Part shown: positions 36,986-47,039 of the stretch, piece after piece
How the letters are laid out: every line of letters starts with the position of its first letter
Position numbering within the stretch: the first letter of the stretch is position 1
DNA from: Ignavibacteria bacterium
GTDB lineage: Bacteria > Bacteroidota > Ignavibacteria > Ignavibacteriales > Ignavibacteriaceae
DNA: 64,000 bases
Direction: 5' to 3'
NCBI GenBank assembly: GCA_030684555.1
Contig: JAUXVN010000112.1
Span: 173,835 to 237,834 of the forward strand
Made by a program: the position numbers and the translations under genes
The notes under the pieces: generated by a model
Databases searched by the model: none
Told to the model about the DNA's origin: nothing
The model's input: the letters and a program-made list of their open reading frames with translations, nothing else

Positions 36986-39900
36986 TTAAAAAAAAGCACG
37001 AACCTCTGCACGTGCTGTATGAATTATTCTTCCACTTCCTTGCAATCTACCATCGTAACTTGCAGTTGATTGCAAATTTAATCCAAAACGATAATCAAAA
37101 TTCAACCTCCATAAATAATTTTTTCCTAAAACATTTCCACCGGTTAATTCATAAGGTAAAAAATTGGAAGTCGAATTTGAAAGAAGTTCATTACGTTCAG
37201 CTTCTATTCGCAAACGCCCATTACCTGAAAAAGACAAATTAAATCTTATCCCCTGCCCGTTACTGTTAATTTCGGTCGGTTTCTCTGGATAAAAATCAGT
37301 GCTTTGTGAATATTTAATTTTTAGTCCAACCTCAATGTTTTTTATCGGACGATATGAAAAGTCGGTTGTTAAATAATTATTGCTGATTATTCGATTACGA
37401 TTTGAAGTTATAACGGCGGCTACATTATCATCTGTAACACCAAATTCAGTTTGATTACTTATTTCTTCAATCATTCTAAATCTAATACGAATGCTTCGTT
37501 CTTTCGAGAATCCTTTTTCGGTACCGGAGGCGTATTGAGTAAGGCTTTTTCTTTGAGTATATCTTAATCTAAAAGATAGTGCAGAACTGTTTTCAAATAA
37601 GAAAAAATCTTGTTGAAAAAAATTTGCTCCTCTTAAAGTCAGTTTTTCATTTTGAAATGCTGAGAGATTTAGGAGATATATTTTTTTAAGATCAGGTTCT
37701 TGAGTATTCTCTTCAATTCTGAAAAATGTTTCAGTTGATATTGGTCGTAAAATTGTACTTATTAAATTTTCATCATCGAGTAAATCTTCAAATTGTAATT
37801 TCCACCTTGTACTTGTCTTAAGATCAATCACGGGATATAATCTATCTGATGGAATTGTGATAAGTATATATTCACCATCATAAAGAGTTGGCTCGTATTC
37901 ATATTCATCAGCGATACCGTTTCCGTTGAGATCACCCAGATAAATGTAATTACCATTTCCTTTTTGAACTTGAACAAATACCTTCTCTAACTTTGCAGTT
38001 TTTTGTGTTGAGACCTCATAAAAAAGATCACCATTAAGAGATTTATCAAAAAATCCAAAGCGTGATTGTGACCTTACCAAAATTGTCTGATTATTCAATT
38101 GACCACTCTGCTTGTAAAGATCAGCATATGTTTTATTTCGAACAGTAATATTTAGTGAAGTATTTATGTCGGTTGAGAATCTATACTTGGCATCTATTTG
38201 ATGTCCTGATGATTGTGATTCTCTTTCTAATCTCCCATTATAAGGGAGATAATCATCACGATAGGTGTATTTATAAAGAAAATCTAAACCTCCAAATTTT
38301 ACAAACTCCAAATAAGGATTTATTTCATAAAATCTTAAACTGCTGCCAATGATGGAATCTTTTTCGGAGATTCGTTCTTTTTTATCTTCGGCAACAAATT
38401 CGAGTCCTGGTTTTATAAAATTGATTAGATAGAATAAATTCCCTTTCTGTCTATACCAATCGCTCTTAAGAGAACTATTCGTTGTTGAAACGATATCAAG
38501 ATTGTAGCTGAGATTATAATTTGTATAATCGCCAAATATTAACGAATTATTATATCTTTTTGAATTAAAACTCTCCCCTCTTTTCATATATCCAAATGAT
38601 GAAATGAGATTCAATTGTTCAAAAGGTGAATAAGATAATCCGGCTTCCCGCAAGATTTCGTTTGATTGAGAAGATTGCGATTGAGTATTATAATCTCTAT
38701 CAAATTCTACTTTATTAAATCTATCCAAAGAAGTAAACCGATTTTCAACAAATCGCTCACGATAATTTAATCCGATTTTACCGATTCGATAATTAAACAA
38801 ATCAATTTGTCGAGGATTTAATTTCAAATTTATGTTTCTGGCATAACCTAAGTTATCATCATCGTTCAAAGAAGAAAATCTATTTTTATCCCATGAACTT
38901 CCTGCTAAATCCAGATTGATTATAAAACCGATAATAGGTTCAATAGTAAACGATATTGTTGAGAATTGTTTTAACTCAGGTAATGGAAGATAAATAACCG
39001 GAAGATAATTCCCATTATTAACACCAACAAAACGGAAATAACCAATACTTTCGCGTATGTAAGAACCCGAACCTTCTCCTGTGTATGTAAAAGTTGCATT
39101 ATAGATCGCATCAATTGACCCCGGATTGTAATTGTAATATGAAATACTTTCACCATTGATTACTGTATCAATTTTTTCATAAACACCACGATAAATTCCT
39201 AAAGAATCTTTCTCTGCTAATGAGATACCGTTTTTCGTAGCATTTAATCTATCATCACCTGCATTTTTAAGTACTTCTTTATCACTATCGGATAGAAGCA
39301 TATCTATAGGAGAATCCTGGTCATCCCCTTCTCTTATATATTGAAATGATATTTTTAACTTTTCAGATAATAGTGAGGTTGATGCTCCGGCTCCAAAAAA
39401 ATTTCTGACAAAACGTCTGTCTGTATATTGGAAATCAAAACTGAGTCTACTTGCAGAGGTAATTAATCGATTTGGTGTAAAAGTAATCTGCGCATTTGAA
39501 TAATCGATTGTATAATCATTTCCTTCTCCGCGTTTCAATTCTTCGCCATCAAGAAACACTTTTTCAGTCCCGGCGATAATAATAATGTCTCGTTCACCAT
39601 TTTCTCCGCTTAGTCTGTATGGACCTTGTACTCCATCTTGTCCGGTTAAAATAATTGAATGAAATTTCCCTTTGGTACTTGCGAAGGAAAAATAAGCTTC
39701 CGAGTTCTCGTAATAAAACTCACCGAGCAAACCTTGCAGTTTTCTATTGATAACACCAAACTCGCCGCTTCTTTTAATTAATTCGTAATCGCCAAAAGTA
39801 CCGGCAGCATTTTTATGTTTTATTTGGATGAAAACTTTTTCGAGTTCATCAAGTCTTTCAGTATTCCCTTCCGGTTGAATTGGAGAGTTTTCATCTGTAA

Positions 39901-40453
39901 GTGCAGCAACCACTTCGATGTCATCAGAAAGCTTGCCTGATAATTGTAGTCTAAATCCACTTTGTAATGAAAGATCTTTATTTGTTCCAATGGTAAATCC
40001 TCTAACTATTGAGCCGCTTCTTTCCATGGTACTGCCAAAAATCGATTCAGATGAAAGTCCTTTATCTGTTCTTTGAGCAACATAAATTGAGTCTCCAAGC
40101 ATTGAATCATAACGAAATTGTAGTTCCCTACGCTTATATTCTTTTTTGAGTGATAATTGAAAAGTTTGGTAGGCAATTATGATGGTATCAAAAAGTGAGT
40201 AGCTTAATGAATCAGAAAGGGTGAATTTCCCTTGAGAATAATTAAAGGAGTAATCCTCTGTGGTTAATATATAATCCCGAATTTTTATTAATTCACTTCC
40301 GGGAATAATTGTCAAAGCCTTTATTTTGTATTCATTTTTCAGATTTACATTTAATGTATCCACAGCCGTTATTGTTGATTCAAACTGTTGCCCTAAAAGT
40401 AAGCTCTGAAAAAGTAAAATTAAGAAGATTGCTTTGGTCAAATTATTCTTCAA
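36986..40453 (-). CDS. Large putative outer-membrane barrel protein of unknown function
   Basis: The 1155-residue protein begins with a signal peptide (KAIFLILLFQSLLLGQQ). It then has repeated beta-rich segments, many ending in aromatic residues, with sequences such as LSLQSGFRLQLSGKLSDDI, GDYELIKRSGEFGVIN and DYTIDYSNAQITFTPNRL. The C-terminal half has the alternating pattern of an outer-membrane barrel. FCB-group genomes contain related large proteins, and a resemblance to the N-terminal part of the T9SS translocon SprA is possible but not proven. It is far shorter than SprA. Start TTG 40453 has no ribosome site but follows a consensus promoter by 20 nt. Confidence 0.7.
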   Translation of the reverse strand: MKNNLTKAIFLILLFQSLLLGQQFESTITAVDTLNVNLKNEYKIKALTIIPGSELIKIRDYILTTEDYSFNYSQGKFTLSDSLSYSLFDTIIIAYQTFQLSLKKEYKRRELQFRYDSMLGDSIYVAQRTDKGLSSESIFGSTMERSGSIVRGFTIGTNKDLSLQSGFRLQLSGKLSDDIEVVAALTDENSPIQPEGNTERLDELEKVFIQIKHKNAAGTFGDYELIKRSGEFGVINRKLQGLLGEFYYENSEAYFSFASTKGKFHSIILTGQDGVQGPYRLSGENGERDIIIIAGTEKVFLDGEELKRGEGNDYTIDYSNAQITFTPNRLITSASRLSFDFQYTDRRFVRNFFGAGASTSLLSEKLKISFQYIREGDDQDSPIDMLLSDSDKEVLKNAGDDRLNATKNGISLAEKDSLGIYRGVYEKIDTVINGESISYYNYNPGSIDAIYNATFTYTGEGSGSYIRESIGYFRFVGVNNGNYLPVIYLPLPELKQFSTISFTIEPIIGFIINLDLAGSSWDKNRFSSLNDDDNLGYARNINLKLNPRQIDLFNYRIGKIGLNYRERFVENRFTSLDRFNKVEFDRDYNTQSQSSQSNEILREAGLSYSPFEQLNLISSFGYMKRGESFNSKRYNNSLIFGDYTNYNLSYNLDIVSTTNSSLKSDWYRQKGNLFYLINFIKPGLEFVAEDKKERISEKDSIIGSSLRFYEINPYLEFVKFGGLDFLYKYTYRDDYLPYNGRLERESQSSGHQIDAKYRFSTDINTSLNITVRNKTYADLYKQSGQLNNQTILVRSQSRFGFFDKSLNGDLFYEVSTQKTAKLEKVFVQVQKGNGNYIYLGDLNGNGIADEYEYEPTLYDGEYILITIPSDRLYPVIDLKTSTRWKLQFEDLLDDENLISTILRPISTETFFRIEENTQEPDLKKIYLLNLSAFQNEKLTLRGANFFQQDFFLFENSSALSFRLRYTQRKSLTQYASGTEKGFSKERSIRIRFRMIEEISNQTEFGVTDDNVAAVITSNRNRIISNNYLTTDFSYRPIKNIEVGLKIKYSQSTDFYPEKPTEINSNGQGIRFNLSFSGNGRLRIEAERNELLSNSTSNFLPYELTGGNVLGKNYLWRLNFDYRFGLNLQSTASYDGRLQGSGRIIHTARAEVRAFF

Positions 40454-40884
40454 ATGTATTATTAATATATTTCAAATCTAATATTCTTTGTTGAACAGAT
40501 TCAAGGTATTTTACAAATGATTAAATGCAAAGAATCCGATTCAATATTTTTTCAGTATCATGTTTTGTTATTCTCAAAAGTTTTCTCGTACAGCAAAATA
40601 CTTTCATTTACAATTTTGTAAGCCCGTTCATTTTCATCAATCATTTCCATAACTTACACTATGCTAAGGGTTAAAAATATTTCTCCATTTAAGAATTTGT
40701 AAAAAGTATTTCTTAATATAATACTGCTTCTATTCAAAGTTTACGATTAATTGATATTCAATCATAATTTTACCTTAAATTCAATTTTGCAAAAATTAAT
40801 TTTGGAAGTGTCTTAATAATTTTCTTTTTGTTCCCGCATTCTTTAAGTTTTAGTACAAAATTATTTAGATTAACCGGAAACCAA
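40454..40884. other. Divergent intergenic region (431 nt)
   Basis: This separates the minus-strand barrel gene from the plus-strand HisA-like gene. It holds the promoter at 40473-40504 and a TAATTTTG box (40797-40804, plus strand) that could be the -7 element of the HisA-like unit. A 30-codon minus-strand ORF (40558-40650) exists, but without a ribosome site it is not called. I see no RNA gene or repeat in the rest. Confidence 0.5.
40473..40504 (-). promoter_or_regulatory. Consensus promoter upstream of the large barrel-like gene
   Basis: TTG (40504-40502), 21 nt, then TAGATTTG (40480-40473) on the minus strand matches TTG-N19-21-TAnnTTTG. The inferred start of transcription is about 13 nt before the TTG start codon, giving a very short leader. 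Confidence 0.65.
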
Positions 40885-41637
40885 ATGCCATTTTTATTAG
40901 TGATTCCATCAATTGATATTAAAAACGGAAAAACTGTCCGCGTGGTTCAGGGCATACCGGAATTGAATTGTCATGAATATGGAAATGATCCAATTGAAAT
41001 GGCAAGAATTTGGCGCGCAGAAAATGCAAAGATGATTCATATTGTTGATTTTGATGCTATCGGCATCATGGGTAATCTTAATCTAAAAGTAATCGAAAAA
41101 ATTTGTCACTCAGTCATCATTCCTGTTGAATATGCCGGAGGAATCCGTTCCCTCGATGATGCGAAAAAAGCATTTGATTGTGGTACTTGTAGAATTGTCC
41201 TTTCGACTTTAGCTTATGATAATCCGGATGAATTTCTAAAAATATTTGATGAGTTCGGTCCATCAAAAATTGCAATATCTCTTGATGTAGTAGATAATGA
41301 AATAGTAATAAGAGCTCGAAAATACAAAACCGGAATTTCCCCAAACGATTTTGCCTTAAAGTTAAAAGGATATGGTGTGGAAAGATTTATTGTTACCGAT
41401 GTAAAGCGGAATGGAATGTTGCTGGGACCTAATATTGAGCTCTCAAAAAGTATTGCAGAAGTCACGAATAAAAAAGTGACTCTTTCAGGCGGCATTCGAA
41501 ATAAAGATGAACTTATGGATGTCCAAATGTTTATGAATTCAGGAATCGATTCTGTAATAGTCGGAAGAGCACTTTATGAGAACCGCTTCCCCTGTCAAAA
41601 ATTATGGCGGGTTGCCGAAATGGGAATTTTTCAGTAA
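40885..41637 (+). CDS. HisA-like phosphoribosyl isomerase
   Basis: This 250-residue TIM-barrel protein belongs to the HisA/HisF family. It has PSIDIKNGKTVRVVQG (compare PAIDLKDGKCVRLVQG in HisA), AGGIRSLDDAKKAFDCG, ISLDVVDNE holding the second catalytic Asp, FIVTDVKRNGMLLGPN, LSGGIRNKDEL and VIVGRALYENRF. All main phosphate-binding loops and both Asp positions are conserved. However, several replacements (RIVLSTLAYDNPDEF, the TCRI pair) make it divergent from usual HisA. It is not in a his operon. It could make histidine or act on a related substrate. ATG 40885 is chosen over a TTG at 40828 that has no ribosome site. Confidence 0.8.
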   Translation: MPFLLVIPSIDIKNGKTVRVVQGIPELNCHEYGNDPIEMARIWRAENAKMIHIVDFDAIGIMGNLNLKVIEKICHSVIIPVEYAGGIRSLDDAKKAFDCGTCRIVLSTLAYDNPDEFLKIFDEFGPSKIAISLDVVDNEIVIRARKYKTGISPNDFALKLKGYGVERFIVTDVKRNGMLLGPNIELSKSIAEVTNKKVTLSGGIRNKDELMDVQMFMNSGIDSVIVGRALYENRFPCQKLWRVAEMGIFQ

Positions 41638-41649
41638 AAGGAAAACGTA

Positions 41650-42210
41650 ATGGATAAAGCTCAAGGTTCAGTTCATAGTAGTTTCTGGTCTAATCTATTC
41701 AAACAAGCGCCCAAATCTAATGAGCTTCTTGAATTGATAAAGGAGATTCCACCATTTATTTCACTTCCTAAAAAAAGTTTAAAAGCACTTTTACAAATTG
41801 TTCATCATAGAAATTATATTAGTGGTGAGCATATCTTTTATCAAGGGGATCCGGGTTTGGGGCTTTATATTATTCTTGAGGGAGAAGTAAATATCCAGTA
41901 CTTTAGTCCAAAAGGGAAAAAAGTAACTTTGGCTAATATGTCCAACGGAGATTTTTTTGGCGAATTAGCCCTGCTTGATGGAGAGAAGAGATCAGCTTCT
42001 GCAGTTGCAAATAAAGACTGCAAAATAGCGATAATTTTTAAACCCGATCTTGATGAGTATATTCTAAAAAATACTAAAGACGGAGTCTCAATTTTACATG
42101 GAATATCGAAAATTATTATTACACGTCTCCGTCACTTAAATAATGAATTTCTTTTATTGCATGATTCAGTAATAGACGATAAGGAGAACAGCCATGAACT
42201 TACAAATTAA
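41650..42210 (+). CDS. Stand-alone cyclic-nucleotide-binding (CNB) protein
   Basis: The 186-residue protein has one cNMP-binding domain (about 45-165). EHIFYQGDPGLGLYIILEGE leads to the phosphate-binding cassette FGELALLDGEKRSASAVA, whose Gly-Glu and Arg are intact. There is no C-terminal helix-turn-helix like that of CRP, so it is unlikely to bind DNA itself. The region after the cassette is helical (TRLRHLNNEFLLLHDS). AAAGGAAAAC precedes ATG 41650. It overlaps the next gene by 17 nt, and cNMP may signal to that protein, which is inference. Confidence 0.85.
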   Translation: MDKAQGSVHSSFWSNLFKQAPKSNELLELIKEIPPFISLPKKSLKALLQIVHHRNYISGEHIFYQGDPGLGLYIILEGEVNIQYFSPKGKKVTLANMSNGDFFGELALLDGEKRSASAVANKDCKIAIIFKPDLDEYILKNTKDGVSILHGISKIIITRLRHLNNEFLLLHDSVIDDKENSHELTN

Positions 42211-42685
42211 TAAGATTCTTGTTCCCGTTGATTTTTCTGATTACTCAAGACCAGCATTATTATATTCATCCGAACTTGCTGAAGTTTTTGGAGCCGAATT
42301 AATTCTAATTCACATCATAGAACCGGTAATCTATCCGCCGGATTTTTCGATGGGTCAAATTGCACTTCCCCCGCTTACAATTGACATTGACACAGCAGCA
42401 ACTGAGGAGCTTGAAAAACTTATCAAGACTGAATTACCAGGTACAATTAAAGCTAAAATTTTAGTTAGAACCGGAAAACCTTTTGTTGAGATTGTTGATG
42501 CCGCAGCAGAGGAGAAAGTTGATTTAATTATTATCTCTTCGCATGGAAGAACCGGAGTTGAACATATTCTTTTTGGGAGTACGGCAGATAAGGTAGTGCA
42601 GAAATCACCTTGTCCTGTTCTAACTTTGAGAGAGCCCTTTAAAGGATTTAATTACAAAGAAGTGAAAAAGAAAAACAATAATTAA
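42194..42685 (+). CDS. Universal stress protein (UspA family)
   Basis: This is a 163-residue single-domain Usp. The N-terminal KILVPVDFSDYSRPAL and the C-terminal ATP-binding signature SSHGRTGVEHILFGSTADKV are those of the ATP-binding Usp class; the first Gly of the G-2x-G-9x-G(S/T) motif is Ser here. AAGGAG lies 8 nt before ATG 42194, inside the CNB gene. The pairing with a CNB protein hints at cyclic-nucleotide-linked stress regulation. Confidence 0.9.
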   Translation: MNLQINKILVPVDFSDYSRPALLYSSELAEVFGAELILIHIIEPVIYPPDFSMGQIALPPLTIDIDTAATEELEKLIKTELPGTIKAKILVRTGKPFVEIVDAAAEEKVDLIIISSHGRTGVEHILFGSTADKVVQKSPCPVLTLREPFKGFNYKEVKKKNNN

Positions 42686-43662
42686 TTATTCCTCTCGAGA
42701 ACAAAATCTACAAGATTCTGGAGAGATTTTTTTACCGGGGAATCAGGGAATATATTTAAAGCCTGTTTAGCTTTTTCACCTAAATCGAAAGCGACTTTTT
42801 GAGAATAATCTATTCCATTGTTCTTATTAACAAAATCAATCACTTCTTTAACTGAATCTTTTTTATAATTATTTTTTATGAGTTTTCGTACTCTTGCAGA
42901 TTCATCTTTCGAAACTTGATTTAAAGAATAGATAAGCGGGAGTGTGATTTTCTTTTCTTTTATATCACCCCCAATAGGTTTTCCGAATAGTTTTGCAGAC
43001 CCTTCGTAGTCTAGAATATCGTCTTTAATCTGAAATGCTAATCCTAAAGAATTCCCAAAACTTCGCATCGCATTATGATACTCAATATTATCAGAATTAC
43101 TTAACGCTCCGATTTCACAACAAGTTTCGATCAAAGAGGCTGTTTTATCAGATATAATTTGGAAATAAGTTTCTTCATCAATGTCTAATTTGCGTGTTTT
43201 TTGAATTTGGAGAAGTTCACCTTCGGACATTCTTTTGACTGTATTAGTAATTTTCTTCAAAAAGTCAAAATCCTCTCCTTCCACAGAAATCATCAATCCT
43301 TTTGCAAGAAGATAATCACCCATCAACACCGCAATTTTATTTTTCCAAATTGCATTAATAGATGGAAATCCCCTTCGTTTATCAGCATTATCCACAACAT
43401 CATCATGAACCAGGGTAGCTGTGTGAAGTAACTCTACTAAGGAAGCCCCTCTGTAACTTCGCTCATTTATCTCACCACAAAGTTTAGCAGAAAGTAATAC
43501 CAAGGCAGGACGAACTTTTTTCCCTTTTTGCTTAATGATATAATTTGTTACAAGATTAACGAGACTGTTATTGGATTTTAAAGATGACTTAAATAATTTT
43601 TGAAATTCTTCAAGTTCAATTTTAACCGGTTTACTTATTTCAGTGAGTTTATTCTTTATCAA
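42682..43662 (-). CDS. Trans-polyprenyl diphosphate synthase
   Basis: The 326-residue enzyme condenses isopentenyl diphosphate units for quinone side chains or polyprenyl carriers. The first Asp-rich motif is LVHDDVVDNADKRRG and the second is FQIKDDILDYEG, with GGDIKEKKITLPLI after it, so the active site is complete. The length and motif pattern suggest a long-chain (octaprenyl or similar) enzyme. The start is TTG 43662, sharing bases with the tatC stop (TTGA), so it is translationally coupled to tatC. Confidence 0.93.
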   Translation of the reverse strand: MIKNKLTEISKPVKIELEEFQKLFKSSLKSNNSLVNLVTNYIIKQKGKKVRPALVLLSAKLCGEINERSYRGASLVELLHTATLVHDDVVDNADKRRGFPSINAIWKNKIAVLMGDYLLAKGLMISVEGEDFDFLKKITNTVKRMSEGELLQIQKTRKLDIDEETYFQIISDKTASLIETCCEIGALSNSDNIEYHNAMRSFGNSLGLAFQIKDDILDYEGSAKLFGKPIGGDIKEKKITLPLIYSLNQVSKDESARVRKLIKNNYKKDSVKEVIDFVNKNNGIDYSQKVAFDLGEKAKQALNIFPDSPVKKSLQNLVDFVLERNN

Positions 43663-44420
43663 GATTTTTTCTGTGTAATTTTGGATATAAAGATACTAAT
43701 TTCATATAAGAAAAATAACGGAACAGCAAGAACAATTTGTGAAACCGGATCAGTTCCGGGAGAAAGTAGTGCCGCAAAAAACATGATTGCAACGATCGCG
43801 TGTTTTCTGTATTTACGCATGAAGTCAGGTGTAAGTATCCCCAATTTTGTAAGGAAGAATGAAATCATTGGTAATTCGAAAATGAGTCCTGCAGCCAACA
43901 TCACACTAAATATAATCGCCATATATTCATCTATTGCAAACTCATTTTTAATTGCTTCAGTTCCGAAATGAGCTGCAAAATCCATCGTTAACGGGAGCAT
44001 CACAAAGTAGGCGAAAATTATTCCCGACAAAAAGCATAGCGAGGAAAACATTACTATTGCAAGGATATATTTTTTTTCATGTTTTTCTAAAGCAGGAGAG
44101 ATAAATTTCCATATTTGAAGAAAGATATTGGGAATACTAATAATTATTCCCCCCATAATTGCAACTTGAAAGTAGAGGAAAATTTGTCCGAAAGGTTTGA
44201 GGTTTTGTAATTGTGCGCCAGATTTCACAGCAGGTTGAAGTAATACTTTTTCTACTAGAAAATCAATGAAAACAAAACAAAGTATAGCACCTATCAGAAT
44301 ACCAATGACCATATAGATAATTCGCCATCTTAATTCTTCAAGATGTTCCATGAAAGTCATTTCATGTTCTGAATCAACTTCTTCAATATTATTGTCGCTA
44401 AGTACCTTTTCTTTAGACAC
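43659..44420 (-). CDS. tatC: Sec-independent translocase subunit TatC
   Basis: TatC is the core membrane receptor of the twin-arginine export pathway. The 253-residue protein has an acidic N-terminal tail before the hallmark FMEHLEELRWRIIYMVIG. Six membrane segments follow, with the conserved FLPVFSEFL-like region represented here by IWKFISPALEKHEKKY. The start codon is GTG 44420 and no ribosome site is obvious. TatA/B genes are not in the window. Confidence 0.95.
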   Translation of the reverse strand: MSKEKVLSDNNIEEVDSEHEMTFMEHLEELRWRIIYMVIGILIGAILCFVFIDFLVEKVLLQPAVKSGAQLQNLKPFGQIFLYFQVAIMGGIIISIPNIFLQIWKFISPALEKHEKKYILAIVMFSSLCFLSGIIFAYFVMLPLTMDFAAHFGTEAIKNEFAIDEYMAIIFSVMLAAGLIFELPMISFFLTKLGILTPDFMRKYRKHAIVAIMFFAALLSPGTDPVSQIVLAVPLFFLYEISIFISKITQKKS

Positions 44421-44428
44421 TTTGTTTT

Positions 44429-45727
44429 CTATTTAATATCAGAATAGAGCGGAAACTTATTACATAATTCTTTTACATCACTTTGTATTTGTGTGAGAAT
44501 AGAATCATCATTAAAGTTATTAATGGCTTTATCAATAAATTCTGCTAAAAGCGGCATCTCATTTTCAGTAAATCCCCTCGTAGTAATTGCAGGAGTTCCA
44601 ATACGAATTCCACTTGTAACGAATGGACTCCTTAAATCAAATGGAACCATATTTTTATTTACAGTAATTCCGGCTTTTTCTAAAGAGATTTCAGCCTGTT
44701 TACCGCTAATATTTTTATTTGTTAAATTAATCAACATTAAATGATTATCTGTTCCACCTGAAACAATTTGATAATCCATTTTAACGAGAGATTCTGCTAG
44801 CGTAGCAGCATTTTTTGCAACTTGTTTGACATATACTTCAAATGTCTCATTTAATGCTTCACCAAAAGCAACAGCTTTTGCCATAATTATATGCATCAAC
44901 GGACCGCCTTGAATTCCAGGCATAACTGTGCTGTCTATCATTTCAGACATCAGTTTTAATCTATCCCCCTTTAAGGTTTTAACACCGAAAGGATTCTCAA
45001 AATCTTTTCCCATTAAAATAATTCCACCACGTGGACCTCTAAGAGTTTTATGCGTAGTTGAGGTGACAAAGTGTGCAAAGGGTAAAGGATTATTCAGCAA
45101 ACCTTTTGAAATAAGTCCTGCAGGATGCGCCATATCGCACATAAGTAAAGCACCGACAGAATCAGCAATCTGTCTGAATTTTACATAATCCCAATCACGT
45201 GAATAAGCACTTGCTCCGGTAATAATAAGTTTTGGTAGTTCTCTTTTTGCGATAGATTCAATCTCATCATAATCTAAACGACCTGTTTCTTTGTTTAGTG
45301 AATATGATACAGCTTGATAAAGTTGACCAGAAAAATTAACAGGAGAGCCATGTGTAAGATGTCCGCCGTGAGCTAAATTCAATCCCATGAATTTATCACC
45401 GGGTTTAAGAACCGACATGAATATTGCCATATTTGCCTGTGAACCACTATGCGGTTGAACATTTGCATACTCAGCACCGAAAAGCTTTTTAACTCGATCT
45501 CGAGCAATATTTTCAGCTACATCAACAAATTCACACCCGCCGTAATATCTTTTACCCGGATATCCTTCAGCATATTTGTTTGTTAAAACAGAACCGGCAG
45601 CCTCTAAAACTGCCGGACTAACAAAATTTTCTGAAGCAATAAGTTCTAACTTATTCCTCTGGCGGAGAAGTTCATTATTTAAAACTTCTCCAATTTCTTT
45701 ATCATTTTTAATAAAACTGTAATTCAT
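44429..45727 (-). CDS. glyA: Serine hydroxymethyltransferase
   Basis: It interconverts serine and glycine while charging tetrahydrofolate with a one-carbon unit, using pyridoxal phosphate. The 432-residue protein has the N-terminal [17 protein letters not shown] and the PLP-Lys in [13 protein letters not shown] (K227), with HxxG and Arg sites intact. Length is typical. It lies 8 nt upstream of tatC on the same strand. Its folate product links it in metabolism to the formimino-folate genes at 53.5-55.2 kb. Confidence 0.97.
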   Translation of the reverse strand: MNYSFIKNDKEIGEVLNNELLRQRNKLELIASENFVSPAVLEAAGSVLTNKYAEGYPGKRYYGGCEFVDVAENIARDRVKKLFGAEYANVQPHSGSQANMAIFMSVLKPGDKFMGLNLAHGGHLTHGSPVNFSGQLYQAVSYSLNKETGRLDYDEIESIAKRELPKLIITGASAYSRDWDYVKFRQIADSVGALLMCDMAHPAGLISKGLLNNPLPFAHFVTSTTHKTLRGPRGGIILMGKDFENPFGVKTLKGDRLKLMSEMIDSTVMPGIQGGPLMHIIMAKAVAFGEALNETFEVYVKQVAKNAATLAESLVKMDYQIVSGGTDNHLMLINLTNKNISGKQAEISLEKAGITVNKNMVPFDLRSPFVTSGIRIGTPAITTRGFTENEMPLLAEFIDKAINNFNDDSILTQIQSDVKELCNKFPLYSDIK

Positions 45728-45737
45728 ATTTAACCTA

Positions 45738-47009
45738 TTATGGTACTGTTATGCTTCTTCCGATCCAATCATAACACTTACCTTCAATTTTTACGGATTG
45801 TCCGGATTTTAATTTTCTAAAGAAATAATCTTCTTTTGTAGGAATAGAATTATTCAAAGCAGATACTCTTTCACGAGCCTGATTAAGCGAGCCATCTACA
45901 CTCACTGCCCTTCTATAAGTGTCCGCAGCAAGTAAATAAACACATTTATCCATAAATTCAAATCCGCAACCGCGGGCAGAAGTTTCGTAGAGTAAGCCTT
46001 CATAAAAAATTGCGAGTCCCCAACCACCGCCAACTTCACTTGCTTTTTGGAATTGTACTCTAGCTTGCGAAAGTTGATTTTTATCTTTCAGTGCAATACC
46101 AAGGTTCAAATAATGCTCTTTAGTATTAGGTTCAAGTTTAATCAATTCGCGATAGGCTGAAATAGCATTATCGATTTTTTCAGATTTATAATATAAAGAT
46201 GACAATTGATTCCAATATGCCACATTTGCTGGAGCTTTTGTAACTAAGATTTCTAAACCCTGAATTGCTTTTTCCATTTCTCCGGCTTTAATTGCAAGCG
46301 AAACATACTTCCAGGCTTTTTGTAAATTTTCAGGATCTAAATCCCAATTCTTTTTTGCGAGGTCAATCAACTGATCTATATTATCAACAAGACTTTCCAA
46401 TTCAGTATTCCAACCAGAATTTTCGGGTTCTTTTTCACTTAAATAGGTATATAGATCAAGAGCCTTTGATTTATAATCTTCATTATCATCCATATTTGCT
46501 TTTAGAATTTGTCCAAGTCTGTGGTAATAATATGAATCAGTATTCGGATCTAATTCAAAAGCATATTCGTATTGTTTAATTTTCTCCTCTACCGGTGAAT
46601 CAATCCAGACTTCAGTAATAAATGCTTTTCTTAATTGAAAATAGGATTTATTTTCGCTGAAATGTTTCATTGCTAAATCATAAAGATAGATGGTGGTATC
46701 AGCTAATAGATTCTTTTGTTCCACAGTTGCCTCTGAAGAATCCCGTAAATACCACAAACAATCTTCCATTTTGTAGTAAATCCATTTATTGTATTTCTCA
46801 GGATCCATTGAGATCACTTTCCAACCATAAGGCAGTGCACTACTAAAGTCTCTATTTTTATGGTATTCAGAAAAAAGACTGTATTGAACTTCAATTTCTT
46901 GAGGATCAACTTTATTGGAAGTAAGTTGAAGTGTATTAGAATAGTTTCCAGCATAAATATTGGATAATGCGAGAAGTAATATTACTGTTAAAATGATAGA
47001 GTTTTTCAA
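45738..47009 (-). CDS. Secreted tetratricopeptide-repeat protein
   Basis: The 423-residue protein has a signal peptide ([17 protein letters not shown]). It is made of TPR units ([60 protein letters not shown]) extending to about residue 390, followed by a short C-terminal end. The start is TTG 47009, with AGGGA 7 nt upstream, because the signal peptide begins there. Function is probably scaffolding of envelope proteins. It lies upstream of glyA in the same direction. Confidence 0.8.
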   Translation of the reverse strand: MKNSIILTVILLLALSNIYAGNYSNTLQLTSNKVDPQEIEVQYSLFSEYHKNRDFSSALPYGWKVISMDPEKYNKWIYYKMEDCLWYLRDSSEATVEQKNLLADTTIYLYDLAMKHFSENKSYFQLRKAFITEVWIDSPVEEKIKQYEYAFELDPNTDSYYYHRLGQILKANMDDNEDYKSKALDLYTYLSEKEPENSGWNTELESLVDNIDQLIDLAKKNWDLDPENLQKAWKYVSLAIKAGEMEKAIQGLEILVTKAPANVAYWNQLSSLYYKSEKIDNAISAYRELIKLEPNTKEHYLNLGIALKDKNQLSQARVQFQKASEVGGGWGLAIFYEGLLYETSARGCGFEFMDKCVYLLAADTYRRAVSVDGSLNQARERVSALNNSIPTKEDYFFRKLKSGQSVKIEGKCYDWIGRSITVP

Positions 47010-47039
47010 TTTTATATCCCTATTTTTATTTATAAACTG

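Noticed and set aside
40558..40650. A 30-codon minus-strand ORF with charged residues in the 40.5-40.9 kb gap
   Set aside because: No ribosome binding site, no recognisable family and the gap is AT-rich, where chance ORFs of this size are common.
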